This document shows, piece by piece, positions 51,781-60,393 of a DNA stretch of 64,000 nt. The position numbers and the translations under genes are program-made. A model generated the notes under the pieces. The model had not been told where the DNA came from. It ran no database searches and saw nothing but the letters and a program-made list of their open reading frames with translations. The stretch is from Myxococcus stipitatus (GTDB lineage: Bacteria; Myxococcota; Myxococcia; Myxococcales; Myxococcaceae). The stretch lies in contig NZ_JAKCFI010000006.1 of assembly GCF_021412625.1 (NCBI RefSeq), positions 372,001 through 436,000 on the forward strand, given 5' to 3'. Positions within the stretch are counted from its first letter, which is position 1; every line of letters begins with the position of its first letter.

Positions 51781-51797
51781 ATGCAATTCAGTTGCAT
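51781..51797. promoter_or_regulatory. Candidate operator C: perfect ATGCAA-N5-TTGCAT
   Basis: ATGCAATTCAGTTGCAT is a perfect 6-5-6 inverted repeat between the TonB receptor (start 51700) and the lipoprotein (start 51813), so it can control both. It sits in an AT-rich stretch (51770-51815) and matches site A1 at 41949 with one arm change. Confidence 0.5.
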
Positions 51798-51812
51798 ATA
51801 CATCACGGAAAC

Positions 51813-52700
51813 ATGAACGCGAACCGACGTGGTGGGATTCGAGGGCTCCGGGTGGTCCTGGTGGCGATGGCGCTCGCGGGTGTGGCCTGTGACCCGGTGG
51901 CCCGAGGCGACGTCCTGGTGACGATGAGCGGGGGCGACGGCACCCAGCGGGGTCTGCCGGACACCGTCTTCGAGGACGGCTGGTCCATCCAGTTCACGAA
52001 GTACCTGGTGTCGCTCGGGGACTTCACCCTCACGTCGGCGTCCGGAGAGGTCCAGCGCAGCCCCCGGTACGTGCTCGTGGACGTGCAGAAGGGGGACGTG
52101 CCGCTGACGGAGCTGCGGGGGTTGGGCGCGGGGCGGTGGGACGTGGCGTTCCGGGTGGCGCCGCCCGGCGAGGCCACGGAGTTGGCGGATGGACAGGTGC
52201 TGGCCGAGGACCTGGCGCGCATGCGCCAGCGCGGCTTCAGCTACTGGGTGGAGGGGCGCGCGGTGAAGGCGGGCGCGGGCGTGCTCACCTTCCAGATGGG
52301 CTTTCCCGTCGACGCGCGCATGGAGGACTGCATCAACGGCGTGGACGGGACCCAGGGCATCATCGTGCCGGAGGGCTCGACGGCGGAGGTGGAGGTCACC
52401 ATCCACGCCGAGCACATGTTCTATGACCGGCTGGGCACCCACCAGGGCGTGAAGCTGCGCTTCGACGCCATCGCCGCCACCGCCAGTCCGGAGGGACTCA
52501 TCACCCCGGAGGGCCTGGCCTCACAGCGGCTCACCGACCTGCGGGATTCCGAAGGGGGGGAGCTGCGGGATGGCGCCGGAAACCCCGTCGTGTATCTCCC
52601 GGGCGCACACGACGTCCGGACGCTCCAGGAGTTCGTCACCCAGAGCATCGTCGATCAAGCCCACCTCAACGGCGGAGGGGTTTGCACGGTCGCCAATTGA
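51813..52700 (+). CDS. Hypothetical lipoprotein divergent from the TonB receptor
   Basis: A 295-residue lipoprotein (lipobox MALAGVACDP). The mature part begins DVLVTMSGGDGTQRG and contains WSIQFTKYLVSLGDFTL, YVLVDVQKGDVPL and a histidine-rich piece HAEHMFYDRLGTHQG, with two cysteines (DCINGVDG, GVCTVAN). It recalls in outline MbnP-like metal-binding partners of TonB receptors, but I cannot confirm membership. ATG 51813 follows operator C by 15 bases. It probably belongs to the same regulon as the receptor. Confidence 0.8.
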   Translation: MNANRRGGIRGLRVVLVAMALAGVACDPVARGDVLVTMSGGDGTQRGLPDTVFEDGWSIQFTKYLVSLGDFTLTSASGEVQRSPRYVLVDVQKGDVPLTELRGLGAGRWDVAFRVAPPGEATELADGQVLAEDLARMRQRGFSYWVEGRAVKAGAGVLTFQMGFPVDARMEDCINGVDGTQGIIVPEGSTAEVEVTIHAEHMFYDRLGTHQGVKLRFDAIAATASPEGLITPEGLASQRLTDLRDSEGGELRDGAGNPVVYLPGAHDVRTLQEFVTQSIVDQAHLNGGGVCTVAN

Positions 52701-52767
52701 GAGGGCCGACTCCCGGGCCCCCTCCCATCCATGGATTTGGCCCAGCCGGCGCCGCTAAGGAACATCC

Positions 52768-53343
52768 ATGGACGCGCCACACCATCTGCAAGCCCGCATG
52801 GCCCTTTGTCGCCCCGAACACCAGGTGCTCGCCCTGTTCGTACAGAGCCTCCACGCCACCATCGCGCAGCGGACCGGACACGTGGACGCCAACGTCCCCA
52901 CCGTTGGACGCGGCGCGCCCACCCACCGCGCCGCGCGGGAGTACCTGCAGCTGCTGCACACCGGCGCGAGCGCCCTCGCCTCCCTGCTGGAAGAGCCCTA
53001 CGCGAACGCCGTGGAGCAGCTCTCCTTCGCCGCCGCGGAGCCCATCTACGCCGCGCCCGTGGGCGCCATGGTGGTGGCCATCACCGGACAGGACCCGCAC
53101 CGCGGCCTCGCCGTGGCCGCCGGCTTCGCGGAGGCCACCAGCACCTTCGGCGAGCGGGACTACGAGCGCATCGACGACACCACCGCGCTCCTGCGCTTCC
53201 GCGACGAGCTGTTCGGGCCCGCCTGGACACGCGGCATCATCCTGCGGGGGCTCTTGCGCGCGAACCCGGGACACCACTTCCACATGGAGCTCCAGTCCGG
53301 GGAGGCGCCCTTCAAGGACTTCACCCTGCGCATCCACTGGTAG
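52768..53343 (+). CDS. DUF2378/TIGR02265-like myxobacterial protein
   Basis: A 191-residue cytoplasmic protein that looks like the Myxococcus paralogous family TIGR02265 (DUF2378). Supporting parts are the phrase VAAGFAEATSTFGERDYERID and the C-terminal LFGPAWTRGIILRGLLRANPGHHFHMEL. Many copies occur in myxobacterial genomes and none has an established role. The assignment rests on resemblance, not a search. A strong hairpin follows its stop. Confidence 0.65.
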   Translation: MDAPHHLQARMALCRPEHQVLALFVQSLHATIAQRTGHVDANVPTVGRGAPTHRAAREYLQLLHTGASALASLLEEPYANAVEQLSFAAAEPIYAAPVGAMVVAITGQDPHRGLAVAAGFAEATSTFGERDYERIDDTTALLRFRDELFGPAWTRGIILRGLLRANPGHHFHMELQSGEAPFKDFTLRIHW

Positions 53344-53358
53344 GGGCCCGCCCGAGCG

Positions 53359-53384
53359 GGGCGGGAGCCGTGTCGCTCCCGCCC
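53359..53384. terminator. Strong hairpin between convergent genes
   Basis: GGGCGGGAGC (53359-53368), loop CGTGTC, GCTCCCGCCC (53375-53384) is a perfect 10-bp stem between the DUF2378-like stop and the convergent thioredoxin stop. Likely bidirectional terminator. Confidence 0.6.
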
Positions 53385-53391
53385 GGACGAC

Positions 53392-53772
53392 TCAGGCCTT
53401 GGGCGCTTCCTTGTTGCGGCGCTCCTCGACCTCCTTCTTCACCTGCTCCATGTCGAGCGCGCGCACCTGGCGCACCAGGTCCTCCAGCGCCGCGGCGGGC
53501 AGCGCGCCAGCCTGCTCGAACAGCAGGATGCCGTCGCGGAACACCATCAGCGTGGGGATGGAGCGAATCTCGAACGCGCCGGACAGCTCCGGCTGCGCCT
53601 CCGTGTCGATCTTCCCGAAGACGATGTCCGGGTGCTTGTTCGAGGCCGTCTCGAACGTGGGCGCGAACATGCGGCAAGGCCCGCACCACGCCGCCCACCA
53701 GTCGAGGATGACGATGCCGTCCTTCCCGACCGTTTCCTTGAAGTTGTCCTTGGTGATTTCCACCGTCGCCAT
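53392..53772 (-). CDS. trxA: Thioredoxin
   Basis: A 126-residue thioredoxin with active site WCGPC (Cys30 and Cys33), the cis-proline in RSIPTLMVF and FGKIDTEAQPEL. A 20-residue charged helical tail (EQVKKEVEERRNKEAPKA) makes it longer than E. coli TrxA. No signal peptide, so a cytoplasmic disulfide reductase. It is followed upstream on the same strand by the FKBP gene 40 bases away, so the two may be co-transcribed. Confidence 0.95.
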   Translation of the reverse strand: MATVEITKDNFKETVGKDGIVILDWWAAWCGPCRMFAPTFETASNKHPDIVFGKIDTEAQPELSGAFEIRSIPTLMVFRDGILLFEQAGALPAAALEDLVRQVRALDMEQVKKEVEERRNKEAPKA

Positions 53773-53812
53773 GACGGCCCTCGTTTCTCCCCGCCACCGG
53801 CGGGGCGTGACT

Positions 53813-54136
53813 TCAGCGGACCTCGAGCAGCTCCACCTCGAACAGCAGCGTGGAGTTGGGCGGAATCACGGGCGGGAAGCCGCGCGCGCCATAGCCCATG
53901 TCGGGGGGGATGGTGAGCTTGCGCACGCCGCCCACCTTCATGCCGGCGACACCCTTGTCCCAGCCCTGGATGACCTGGCCGGCGCCCAGCTTGAACGTGA
54001 AGCCCTCTCCCCGGTCCCGGCTGCTGTCGAACTTGGAGCCGTTGGTCAGCGTCCCCACGTAGTGCACGGTGACCGACTTGCCGGCCGTCGCCTCCGCGCC
54101 ACTTCCCACCTTCACGTCTTCGACCTTCAGGCTCAT
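53813..54136 (-). CDS. FKBP-type peptidyl-prolyl cis-trans isomerase
   Basis: A 107-residue single-domain FKBP. Conserved parts: [43 protein letters not shown] and [30 protein letters not shown], which supply the aromatic ligand-binding pocket. Length matches human FKBP12. No signal peptide. ATG 54136 follows CAGGAGCG. Likely a folding helper transcribed ahead of thioredoxin. Confidence 0.96.
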   Translation of the reverse strand: MSLKVEDVKVGSGAEATAGKSVTVHYVGTLTNGSKFDSSRDRGEGFTFKLGAGQVIQGWDKGVAGMKVGGVRKLTIPPDMGYGARGFPPVIPPNSTLLFEVELLEVR

Positions 54137-54281
54137 TCCCGCTCCTGTCGCAGTAGAAGGTTTCACATTAACCCGTGGCCCCGCCGACCGCCGCACAGGA
54201 AAACAGGATGGCGCGGGCCCGTTGCCTACCGGGCACCGCGCCACCTGTCATGGCCCCAGGGGGGCCTTCACCTCTGGTGAA

Positions 54282-55433
54282 TCAGAACGTACCGCCCACG
54301 CTGACGGTGCCCTGGTAGCTACCGCCCTTGGACACGTCCTCCGTGCCAGGGGTGATGCCCGGCGCGAAGTCCTTGTCGAAGAGGAAGTTGTAGTTGGCGC
54401 GCGCGTCCACCGTGAAGTGACCGATGTACCCGCGAAGCCCCAGCCCCGCCGGCACGTTGCCCACCGTGTCATCCCGGTAGCCCAGCGCCTCTCCGTGGCG
54501 GAAGTTGTAGTCGCTGATGCCGATACCGCCCAGCAGGTACGGCTGCACCGTCGTCGGCGTCAGGCCCACCGTCAGCACCGCCTGGCCACCATTGCGGACC
54601 AGGTCCGGGCTGTCGCCCTCCACGTGGCCGCGCCTGGCGTCGATGTTGTTGAGCGCGCCCGTGTAGCCCACCTCCAGGCCCAGCTGGCGGGTCGGCTTGA
54701 AGGACGCCGTCACGCCCGCGGTGGGACCGGGGTTGATCTGCGGAGCCAGCGCGCCGGTGTAACCCTCGACACCGCCGCCGATGGTGACGGTCAGGCCCTT
54801 GCTCTTGTTCTTGTCCTCCTTCTTCACCTCGAGCGGCTCCACCGGCTCCGCCGCGGGACGGAAGTCGTTCGACGGCGCGCTGACGCCGCTACCGCCGAAG
54901 GCCTGGGTGTCCTGCGCCGGGTAGGACTCGGCCGCCCGGTCCTTCGGGGGGGTGGACTCCGGCCGAGGCTGGGGCGAGGACTGCTGAGACGAAGACGAAG
55001 GCGGAGGCGGAGGAGCCTGGAACTGGTGCTGCTCCATGCCGCTGCCGCCCATGCCGCTGCCGCCCATGCCGCTGCCGCCCGTGCCCTGTCCGCCGGATTC
55101 GCTCGGCTGGCAGCGCAGCGGCATGTTCAAGTACACCTCGCCCTGGGGCGAGCCGCCCTGGGACGCGGAGCCTCCCTGTCCCACCTGCCCGCTGCCGCCG
55201 ATGCCCGACGAATCATTCGACGTCGAGCTGTCGGGCACGGGCTGCGTTTCGATGATGAGGTCGTCCTCCTGGTACTCGTTCCCGCTGGGAGAGGTCTCGG
55301 ACTGCGCCAGCAGCACGCCCTTTCCGACTCCCTCCGCGCCCGCCCTGGGTGGGGGGCAATCACCATCGGCCGCGAGACCCGTGGTGCCGTAGAAGAGCGC
55401 CCCGATGGCGCCAGCCAGAATCTTCGCTTTCAT
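54282..55433 (-). CDS. Outer-membrane beta-barrel protein with Gly/Ser/Pro-rich passenger
   Basis: A 383-residue protein: signal peptide MKAKILAGAIGALFYGTTGLA, then about 190 low-complexity residues with GGSGM repeats, PPPPPSSSSQQSS and charged parts, and a C-terminal eight-strand-like barrel from about residue 215 (VEGYTGALAPQINPGPTAGV to VSVGGTF). The terminal phenylalanine fits BAM-dependent insertion. ATG 55433 follows GAGGAGGG. It may be a structural or adhesion-type outer-membrane protein. Confidence 0.82.
   Translation of the reverse strand: MKAKILAGAIGALFYGTTGLAADGDCPPPRAGAEGVGKGVLLAQSETSPSGNEYQEDDLIIETQPVPDSSTSNDSSGIGGSGQVGQGGSASQGGSPQGEVYLNMPLRCQPSESGGQGTGGSGMGGSGMGGSGMEQHQFQAPPPPPSSSSQQSSPQPRPESTPPKDRAAESYPAQDTQAFGGSGVSAPSNDFRPAAEPVEPLEVKKEDKNKSKGLTVTIGGGVEGYTGALAPQINPGPTAGVTASFKPTRQLGLEVGYTGALNNIDARRGHVEGDSPDLVRNGGQAVLTVGLTPTTVQPYLLGGIGISDYNFRHGEALGYRDDTVGNVPAGLGLRGYIGHFTVDARANYNFLFDKDFAPGITPGTEDVSKGGSYQGTVSVGGTF
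55036..55080. repeat. Three 15-bp repeats encoding GGSGM
   Basis: ATGCCGCTGCCGCCC is repeated three times on the + strand (starts 55036, 55051, 55066) and encodes consecutive GGSGM units of the outer-membrane protein on the other strand. A diverged fourth copy follows. Likely to vary in number among strains. Confidence 0.85.
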
Positions 55434-55586
55434 CCAACCCTCCTCGTCGAGTGGCTGACATGAAGGTTGTTTCCGGGGCGACATCCGGCAAGGCACGCCA
55501 GGGCGTGGATCAACCTTCCCTGGCGGCTTGCTGAGCGAGCGGCCGGGCGTGGAGTCCGCCCGACAAGGCTTGCGTGGGAGGCGGCT

Positions 55587-57482
55587 TCAGGCGCCGCCGC
55601 GCATCCATTCGGAGCCGGTGACGACGGGCAGCTGGAGCGCGCGCTCCCGGTCCAGGTCCAGGTTGCCGATGTGCAGCGCCAGCGGCGACTGGACCCACTT
55701 GTAGATGGACTGCTGGAACAGGCGCACGAACTTGTCCACATACGAGGCGAGCCGCGCCAGCTCCACCTCCGGGAACATGGAGGTCAGCGCCTTCACCATC
55801 TCCGCGGGCGTGAGCTTCTCGCCCGCATAGAGGTAGAAGCACGCGTCGAGGATGGGGAAGGGCATCAGCTCCTCCTCCCCCACCTGGTTGTGCGCCAGCT
55901 CCGGCCCCGCGGGCTTGGCGAGCACCTTGCGGATGCCCTCGTAGCCCGTCGTCTCCAGCAGGTAGTCCAGCAGGTACATCACCACCGTCTTGGGCACGTT
56001 GGCGATGACGGCCAGCGCGCCCATGAGGTCGCCGCCGATGGTGGTGTAGCCCACCGACTTCTCGCTCATGTTGCCCGTCTGGAGGAACAGGCCGCCGCAG
56101 GAGTTGCTCCAGTTCCACATGCGCTGGGCGCGCAGGCGGGCCTGGATGTTCTGCTCCGTTATCGGCGTGACGGGCGCGCCGCCGAGCATCTGCCGGGCCA
56201 CGGCCCGCTCGCGCTCGAAGGCCTCGTCGATGGAGACGACCTGGAAGGGCACGCCCAGCTCGCGCGCGATGGTCTCCGCGGCGTCGCGAGTGGAGTCGCT
56301 CGAGTAGCGGCTGGGCATGTAGAAGGCCTGGAGGAGCGAGCCCGGGTCCTGGGGCCGCACGCGCCTGGCGTAGCGGTGCGCGATGAGCAGCGTCAGGAGC
56401 GAGTCGCGCCCGCCGGACAGGGCGATGCCCAGCACCTTGAAGGCGCGCGTCTTCTCGAAGTAGTCACCCACGCCCAGCGAGAGCGCGTCGAGGATGTCCT
56501 CGCACAGGGCCTCGCGCGCGGGGCGCCGCTTGTCGGGGGCGGGCAGGAAGAAGCTGCGGTGGGCGGGCACCGGGTAGGTGAGCGCCTCGCGCCGCGTGGC
56601 CACCGCGCCGGTGCAGTCCAGCTCCGTCGTGCCCTGGCCGCCCCGGGCCAGCCAGTCGTCGCGGTCCACGCGCCAGGTCGTCGCCTCGCCGCGCAGCCGC
56701 AGCGTGCGGTCCAGGTCCACCACCGCCGCCGCGTAGCCCTGCTGGAAGCGCGGCGTCTCCATCACGTGGCGGCCGTTCTGGTTGAGGAAGCCGCCGCCGT
56801 CGAAGATGAGCCCGTCGTTGCTGCCCACCGCGTTGCAGTAGGCGATGGTGCACTGGTGGTCCGCCGAGCGCGTGGCGATGAGCTCGCGGCGCGTCTCCAC
56901 GAAGCCCAGGCGGAAGGGGGACGCGGACAGGTTGACGACCAGCTCCGCGCCGGAATACGTGCGCCGGCGCATGGGGCCGTCCGCGCTCCAGATGTCCTCG
57001 CACACCTCCGGGGCCACCACGCCGAAGTCGAAGCGGAAGATGTAGTCGCCCAGCGGCACGCCCCGGTGGACCTCCGCCATGCCCGGCCGGCCCCGGCCGA
57101 AGGTGCGCGCCTCATAGAAGACGCTGTAGGTGGGCAGCTTCTCCTTGGGGACCAGCCCGAGGATGCGCCCGCCGGCCACCACGGCCGCGCAGTTGAGCCG
57201 CTGGCCCTGGAAGGCCACGCCCACGCCGACGACGAACACCGAGGGCAGCGCCGCCGTCTCCCGCGCGAAGCGCTCCAGCTCCGGCCACTGGCGGTCGATG
57301 AACCCCTGCCACTGGACCATGTCCTCGGCGGGGTAGCCGGCGATGAGCTGCTCCTGGAAGACGCCCACCGTGACGCCGTCCTCCGCCATCCGCTTCGCCA
57401 GGGTGAGCGCCCGGTCCGTGTTGGCCACGAAGGCGCCGACGGTGGTGTTGACGCTGGCGATGCCGACCTTGACGAGCCGCAT
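55587..57482 (-). CDS. nadE: Glutamine-dependent NAD+ synthetase
   Basis: A 631-residue enzyme converting deamido-NAD+ to NAD+. The N-terminal nitrilase-type glutaminase domain has Glu44 (VFQEQ), a lysine in VPKEKLPTYSVFYE and the nucleophile Cys161 (VAPEVCEDIW). The C-terminal synthetase domain has the P-loop SGGRDS near residue 355. Conserved YTTIGGDLMGALAVIANVPKT lies later. ATG 57482 starts at the conserved MRLVKVGIASVNTTVG. Length fits the two-domain form. Confidence 0.96.
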   Translation of the reverse strand: MRLVKVGIASVNTTVGAFVANTDRALTLAKRMAEDGVTVGVFQEQLIAGYPAEDMVQWQGFIDRQWPELERFARETAALPSVFVVGVGVAFQGQRLNCAAVVAGGRILGLVPKEKLPTYSVFYEARTFGRGRPGMAEVHRGVPLGDYIFRFDFGVVAPEVCEDIWSADGPMRRRTYSGAELVVNLSASPFRLGFVETRRELIATRSADHQCTIAYCNAVGSNDGLIFDGGGFLNQNGRHVMETPRFQQGYAAAVVDLDRTLRLRGEATTWRVDRDDWLARGGQGTTELDCTGAVATRREALTYPVPAHRSFFLPAPDKRRPAREALCEDILDALSLGVGDYFEKTRAFKVLGIALSGGRDSLLTLLIAHRYARRVRPQDPGSLLQAFYMPSRYSSDSTRDAAETIARELGVPFQVVSIDEAFERERAVARQMLGGAPVTPITEQNIQARLRAQRMWNWSNSCGGLFLQTGNMSEKSVGYTTIGGDLMGALAVIANVPKTVVMYLLDYLLETTGYEGIRKVLAKPAGPELAHNQVGEEELMPFPILDACFYLYAGEKLTPAEMVKALTSMFPEVELARLASYVDKFVRLFQQSIYKWVQSPLALHIGNLDLDRERALQLPVVTGSEWMRGGA

Positions 57483-57590
57483 GTTGCTCCACTCCCCTTC
57501 CGGCCGGACGCGACAGGCGCCTGGGCCGGTTTGGCGCCCAGCAATGCCCGGCCCGGCGCGCAAGGCAAGCCCCGCGACGCGCCGACAGGC

Positions 57591-58256
57591 TCAGTTCAAG
57601 GGGCCGGAGGGCCGCACGGGCTGGAGCCGGGCGATGAGCTCCCCCACGTCGTCGAGCACCGCGTCCAGCCGGCGCTTCACGTCCAGCTCCGCCAGCAGCG
57701 CCTGGCGCCGGTCCGCCTCCGGGACGATGGCGGAGGCCACCACGTCCGCGAGCATGCCGCCCGTCGCGCGCGCGGCCACCGGCAGGAGGCTCTCCGCGAA
57801 GGTCGGCGGCACGCGTCCGGCCAGCTCGAAGACGGCCTGCCGCAGCCGCTCCTCCTCCGGCCCCTGGTAGGGCGCGTCCGGGAGGACCTGGGCGCGCACC
57901 TCGCGGTAGGCCTTGTCCCCGGACAGCTCCGACACCATCCGGATGCGGCTGATGCCCTGGAGCAGGATGTTGAAGCGCCCGTCCTCCACCTCTTCCTCCC
58001 AGGCGATGACCCCGGCGCACATCATCGACTGCATCGGCGGGCGGCCCTCGTAGCGTCCCTCCCAGCCCTCCTCGAGCTGGGCCAGCGCGATGACCCGGTC
58101 GGTCGCGAGCGCGTCGCGCACCATGGCCCGGTAGCGCGGCTCGAAGATGTGCAGGGGGATGACGGTATGGGGGAAGAGCACCGCCGACGGCAGCGGGAAG
58201 ACCTTCAGCGCGTTCGCGGCGCGCTCGACGCGTTCTTGGGCGGTCATCTCGGGCAT
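57591..58256 (-). CDS. LON-domain (Lon N-terminal-like) protein
   Basis: A 221-residue stand-alone LON substrate-binding domain protein: LPSAVLFPHTVIPLHIFEPRYRAMVRDAL is the diagnostic start. GRFNILLQGISRIRMVSEL and DVKRRLDAVLDDVGELIARL follow. There is no ATPase or protease domain, so it is not Lon itself. Such proteins are widespread with unclear function, often in protein quality control. ATG 58256 follows AGGAAGG; ATG 58247 is possible. NAD+ synthetase lies 108 bases further along the same strand. Confidence 0.9.
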   Translation of the reverse strand: MPEMTAQERVERAANALKVFPLPSAVLFPHTVIPLHIFEPRYRAMVRDALATDRVIALAQLEEGWEGRYEGRPPMQSMMCAGVIAWEEEVEDGRFNILLQGISRIRMVSELSGDKAYREVRAQVLPDAPYQGPEEERLRQAVFELAGRVPPTFAESLLPVAARATGGMLADVVASAIVPEADRRQALLAELDVKRRLDAVLDDVGELIARLQPVRPSGPLN

Positions 58257-58383
58257 CCTTCCTGGTGTTGTAAGCCCGACAGGCGCCGGACGCACCGGAA
58301 CCGTCCCCCGCCGCGCCCCCTCTCCGACCAGCCCTGTCCAACCCGCTGGATTCGCAGGGACTTTTCCTCCCGGGCGCCGGGCC

Positions 58384-59028
58384 TCACCCTCCGGCGCGCG
58401 GGCGCCCGCCGCCCCCGGTCCAGGCGCGCAACGCCACCTCCACCAGCCCCACCAGCTGCGCCTCGGTGGCGCCGTCCTGCGCCTGTACGGACATTCCCTG
58501 GATGAGCGCGCCGACGAAGCGGGCGAGGGACTCCGCGTCCGTCCCCGGGGGCAGCTCCCCCTCCTGGATGCCGCGCGCGACGCGCGCCTCGAGCGCCCCG
58601 AGCGCCTCCCCGCGCAGCCCCGCGACCAGGTCCGCCACGGGCTGGTTCTCCTCCGCGCAGCGCAGCACGGCGGTGGAAATCATGCAGCCGGTGGCGTGCT
58701 TGCGCCGGGTGAAGTTCCGGGCCGACTCCCGGAGCAGCCGCTCCAACGCGCCTCGCGCGGTGGGCTCCTCCTCCAGGATTCTGCGCGTGTAGGCCCCCTG
58801 CTCGGACTGGTAGCGCGCCAGCGCCCGCTCGTAGAGGCCGGCCTTCGAGCCGAACGCGCCATAGAGGCTGGGCGGGGTGATGCCCATGGCCTGGGTCAGG
58901 TCCGCCACCGAGGCGCCCTCGTAGCCCAGCCGCCAGAACACCTCCAGCGCCCGGTCCAGGGCCTTCGTCTCGTCGAACTCCCGGGGCCTCCCGCGGGAAC
59001 GTGGCTGAGGGGCGGCGACTTTTTTCAT
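58384..59028 (-). CDS. TetR family transcriptional repressor
   Basis: A 214-residue TetR protein with helix-turn-helix EGASVADLTQAMGITPPSLYGAFGSKAGLY and a C-terminal ligand domain (TGCMISTAVLRCAEENQPVADL). It diverges from the serine hydrolase at 59104 across 75 bases. ATG 59028 follows GTGAGCGCT; GTG 59037 is an alternative. Two similar 14-base semi-palindromes lie in the gap, so it probably represses both genes. Confidence 0.92.
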   Translation of the reverse strand: MKKVAAPQPRSRGRPREFDETKALDRALEVFWRLGYEGASVADLTQAMGITPPSLYGAFGSKAGLYERALARYQSEQGAYTRRILEEEPTARGALERLLRESARNFTRRKHATGCMISTAVLRCAEENQPVADLVAGLRGEALGALEARVARGIQEGELPPGTDAESLARFVGALIQGMSVQAQDGATEAQLVGLVEVALRAWTGGGGRPRAGG

Positions 59029-59083
59029 AGCGCTCACTATTGAAATACCAACAGGTGCTTCCTATTTACGTATCGCTCGCTAC
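59027..59083. promoter_or_regulatory. Two candidate TetR operators
   Basis: ATAGCGCTCACTAT (59027-59040) and GTATCGCTCGCTAC (59070-59083) are imperfect palindromes sharing TAxCGCTCxCTA, 43 bases apart, in the divergent TetR/serine hydrolase promoter region. The first overlaps the TetR start codon. Confidence 0.45.
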
Positions 59084-59103
59084 ATAAACAGGAGTCACAC
59101 CCC

Positions 59104-60393
59104 ATGCATTCTGCCATCGCCGCCCTCTGGGTGGCCGTCGGTCTTGGATTGTCCCCCGCTTCCCCGGAGTCCCGCGCGTTGGCGGAGAAGCTGGACCCGG
59201 TCATCGACCGGGCCATCGCCCAGGAGCGCGTCGTGGGGACGGTGGTGGTGGTCGCGGTGGACGGGAAGGTCGTCTACCGGCGCGCCGCGGGCCTGTCGGA
59301 CCGGGAGGCGCGCACGCCGATGAAGGAGGACGCCGTGTTCCGGCTGGCGTCGATGACCAAGCCGTTGGTGTCCGTGGCCACGCTGGCGCTGGTGGACCAG
59401 GGGAAGCTGTCGCTGGAGGACCCGGTCACGAAGTGGCTGCCCACGTTCCGTCCCAGGCTGGCGGATGGCCGCGAGCCCGTCATCACCGTGCGCCACCTGC
59501 TCACGCACACCTCGGGCCTGAAGTACGGCTTCAACGAGACCACCGCGGAGGGGCCCTACCAGCGCGCGGGCGTCTCGGACGGCCTGGACGACCCGCCCGG
59601 GCTGACGTTGGAGGAGAACCTGCGCCGCATCGCCTCCGTGCCGCTGGTGAGCGAGCCCGGCGCCGCGTTCACCTACTCCGTGTCCACGGACGTGCTCGGC
59701 GCGGTCATCGCCAGCGCGGCGGGCGCGCCGCTGCCGGAGGTCGTCTCCCGCTACGTCACCGGGCCGCTGGCGCTGAAGGACACCGCCTTCACCGTGAAGG
59801 ACGTCTCCCGGCTCGCCACGCCGTACGCGGATGGCAAGCCCCGGCCGGTGCGCATGGGCGAGACGGAGGCCGTGCCCCTGTGGGGTGGCGTGGTCCGCTT
59901 CTCGCCGGGCCGCGCGCTGAACCCCCAGGCCTTCCCTTCCGGCGGCGCGGGCATGGTGGGCACGGCGGATGATTACGTGAAGTTCCTCGAGGCGGTGCGC
60001 CAGGGCGGCGCGCCGGTGCTCACGGCGAAGACCACGCGCGCGCTCGTGGAGGACGGCTTCGCGGCGAAGAAGCTCCAGAGCAGCGGTCCGGGCTGGGGTT
60101 GGGGCCTGGGCTCCTCGGTGGTCGTGGACCCGACCCTGGCGAAGACGCCCCAGTCCGTGGGGACGTTGCAGTGGGGTGGTGCCTATGGCCACAACTGGTT
60201 CGTGGACCCGAAGCGTCGCCTCACCGTCGTGGCGCTCACCAACACCGCGTTCGAGGGCATGTCCGGGGCCTACACCCTCGAGGTGCGCGACGCCATCTAC
60301 GCCGGGCTCGGCAAGGCGCCCCAGGGGAAGTCCCCAGCGGCGAAGACGCGCGCCCGAGGCACGGAGCGCGGCGTCGCCCAGCCGCGCCCGTGA
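59104..60393 (+). CDS. Beta-lactamase-family serine hydrolase (class C fold)
   Basis: A 429-residue exported enzyme with the penicillin-binding fold: catalytic Ser83 and Lys86 in LASMTKP, and Tyr191 in YSVS where class C beta-lactamases have YxN. A later GGAYGHNWF replaces the KTG motif. These features favour an esterase or peptidase over an antibiotic-hydrolysing enzyme. The N-terminal MHSAIAALWVAVGLGLSPAS is a short signal peptide. Divergent from, and probably repressed by, the TetR protein. Confidence 0.9.
   Translation: MHSAIAALWVAVGLGLSPASPESRALAEKLDPVIDRAIAQERVVGTVVVVAVDGKVVYRRAAGLSDREARTPMKEDAVFRLASMTKPLVSVATLALVDQGKLSLEDPVTKWLPTFRPRLADGREPVITVRHLLTHTSGLKYGFNETTAEGPYQRAGVSDGLDDPPGLTLEENLRRIASVPLVSEPGAAFTYSVSTDVLGAVIASAAGAPLPEVVSRYVTGPLALKDTAFTVKDVSRLATPYADGKPRPVRMGETEAVPLWGGVVRFSPGRALNPQAFPSGGAGMVGTADDYVKFLEAVRQGGAPVLTAKTTRALVEDGFAAKKLQSSGPGWGWGLGSSVVVDPTLAKTPQSVGTLQWGGAYGHNWFVDPKRRLTVVALTNTAFEGMSGAYTLEVRDAIYAGLGKAPQGKSPAAKTRARGTERGVAQPRP

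Noticed and set aside
51813-52700. Naming this lipoprotein MbnP
   Set aside because: Only the general outline resembles MbnP-like proteins; I could not see the diagnostic cysteines and tryptophans well enough to claim membership.
55467-58505. A ~1000-codon open frame on the plus strand antisense to nadE and the LON-domain gene
   Set aside because: Same shadow effect: it is antisense to two well-supported genes, and its sequence is Arg/His/Gly/Val-rich without recognisable motifs.
59104-60393. An AmpC-type antibiotic resistance beta-lactamase
   Set aside because: The SxxK motif is present but YxN is YSVS and the KTG motif is replaced, which fits esterase or peptidase relatives better.
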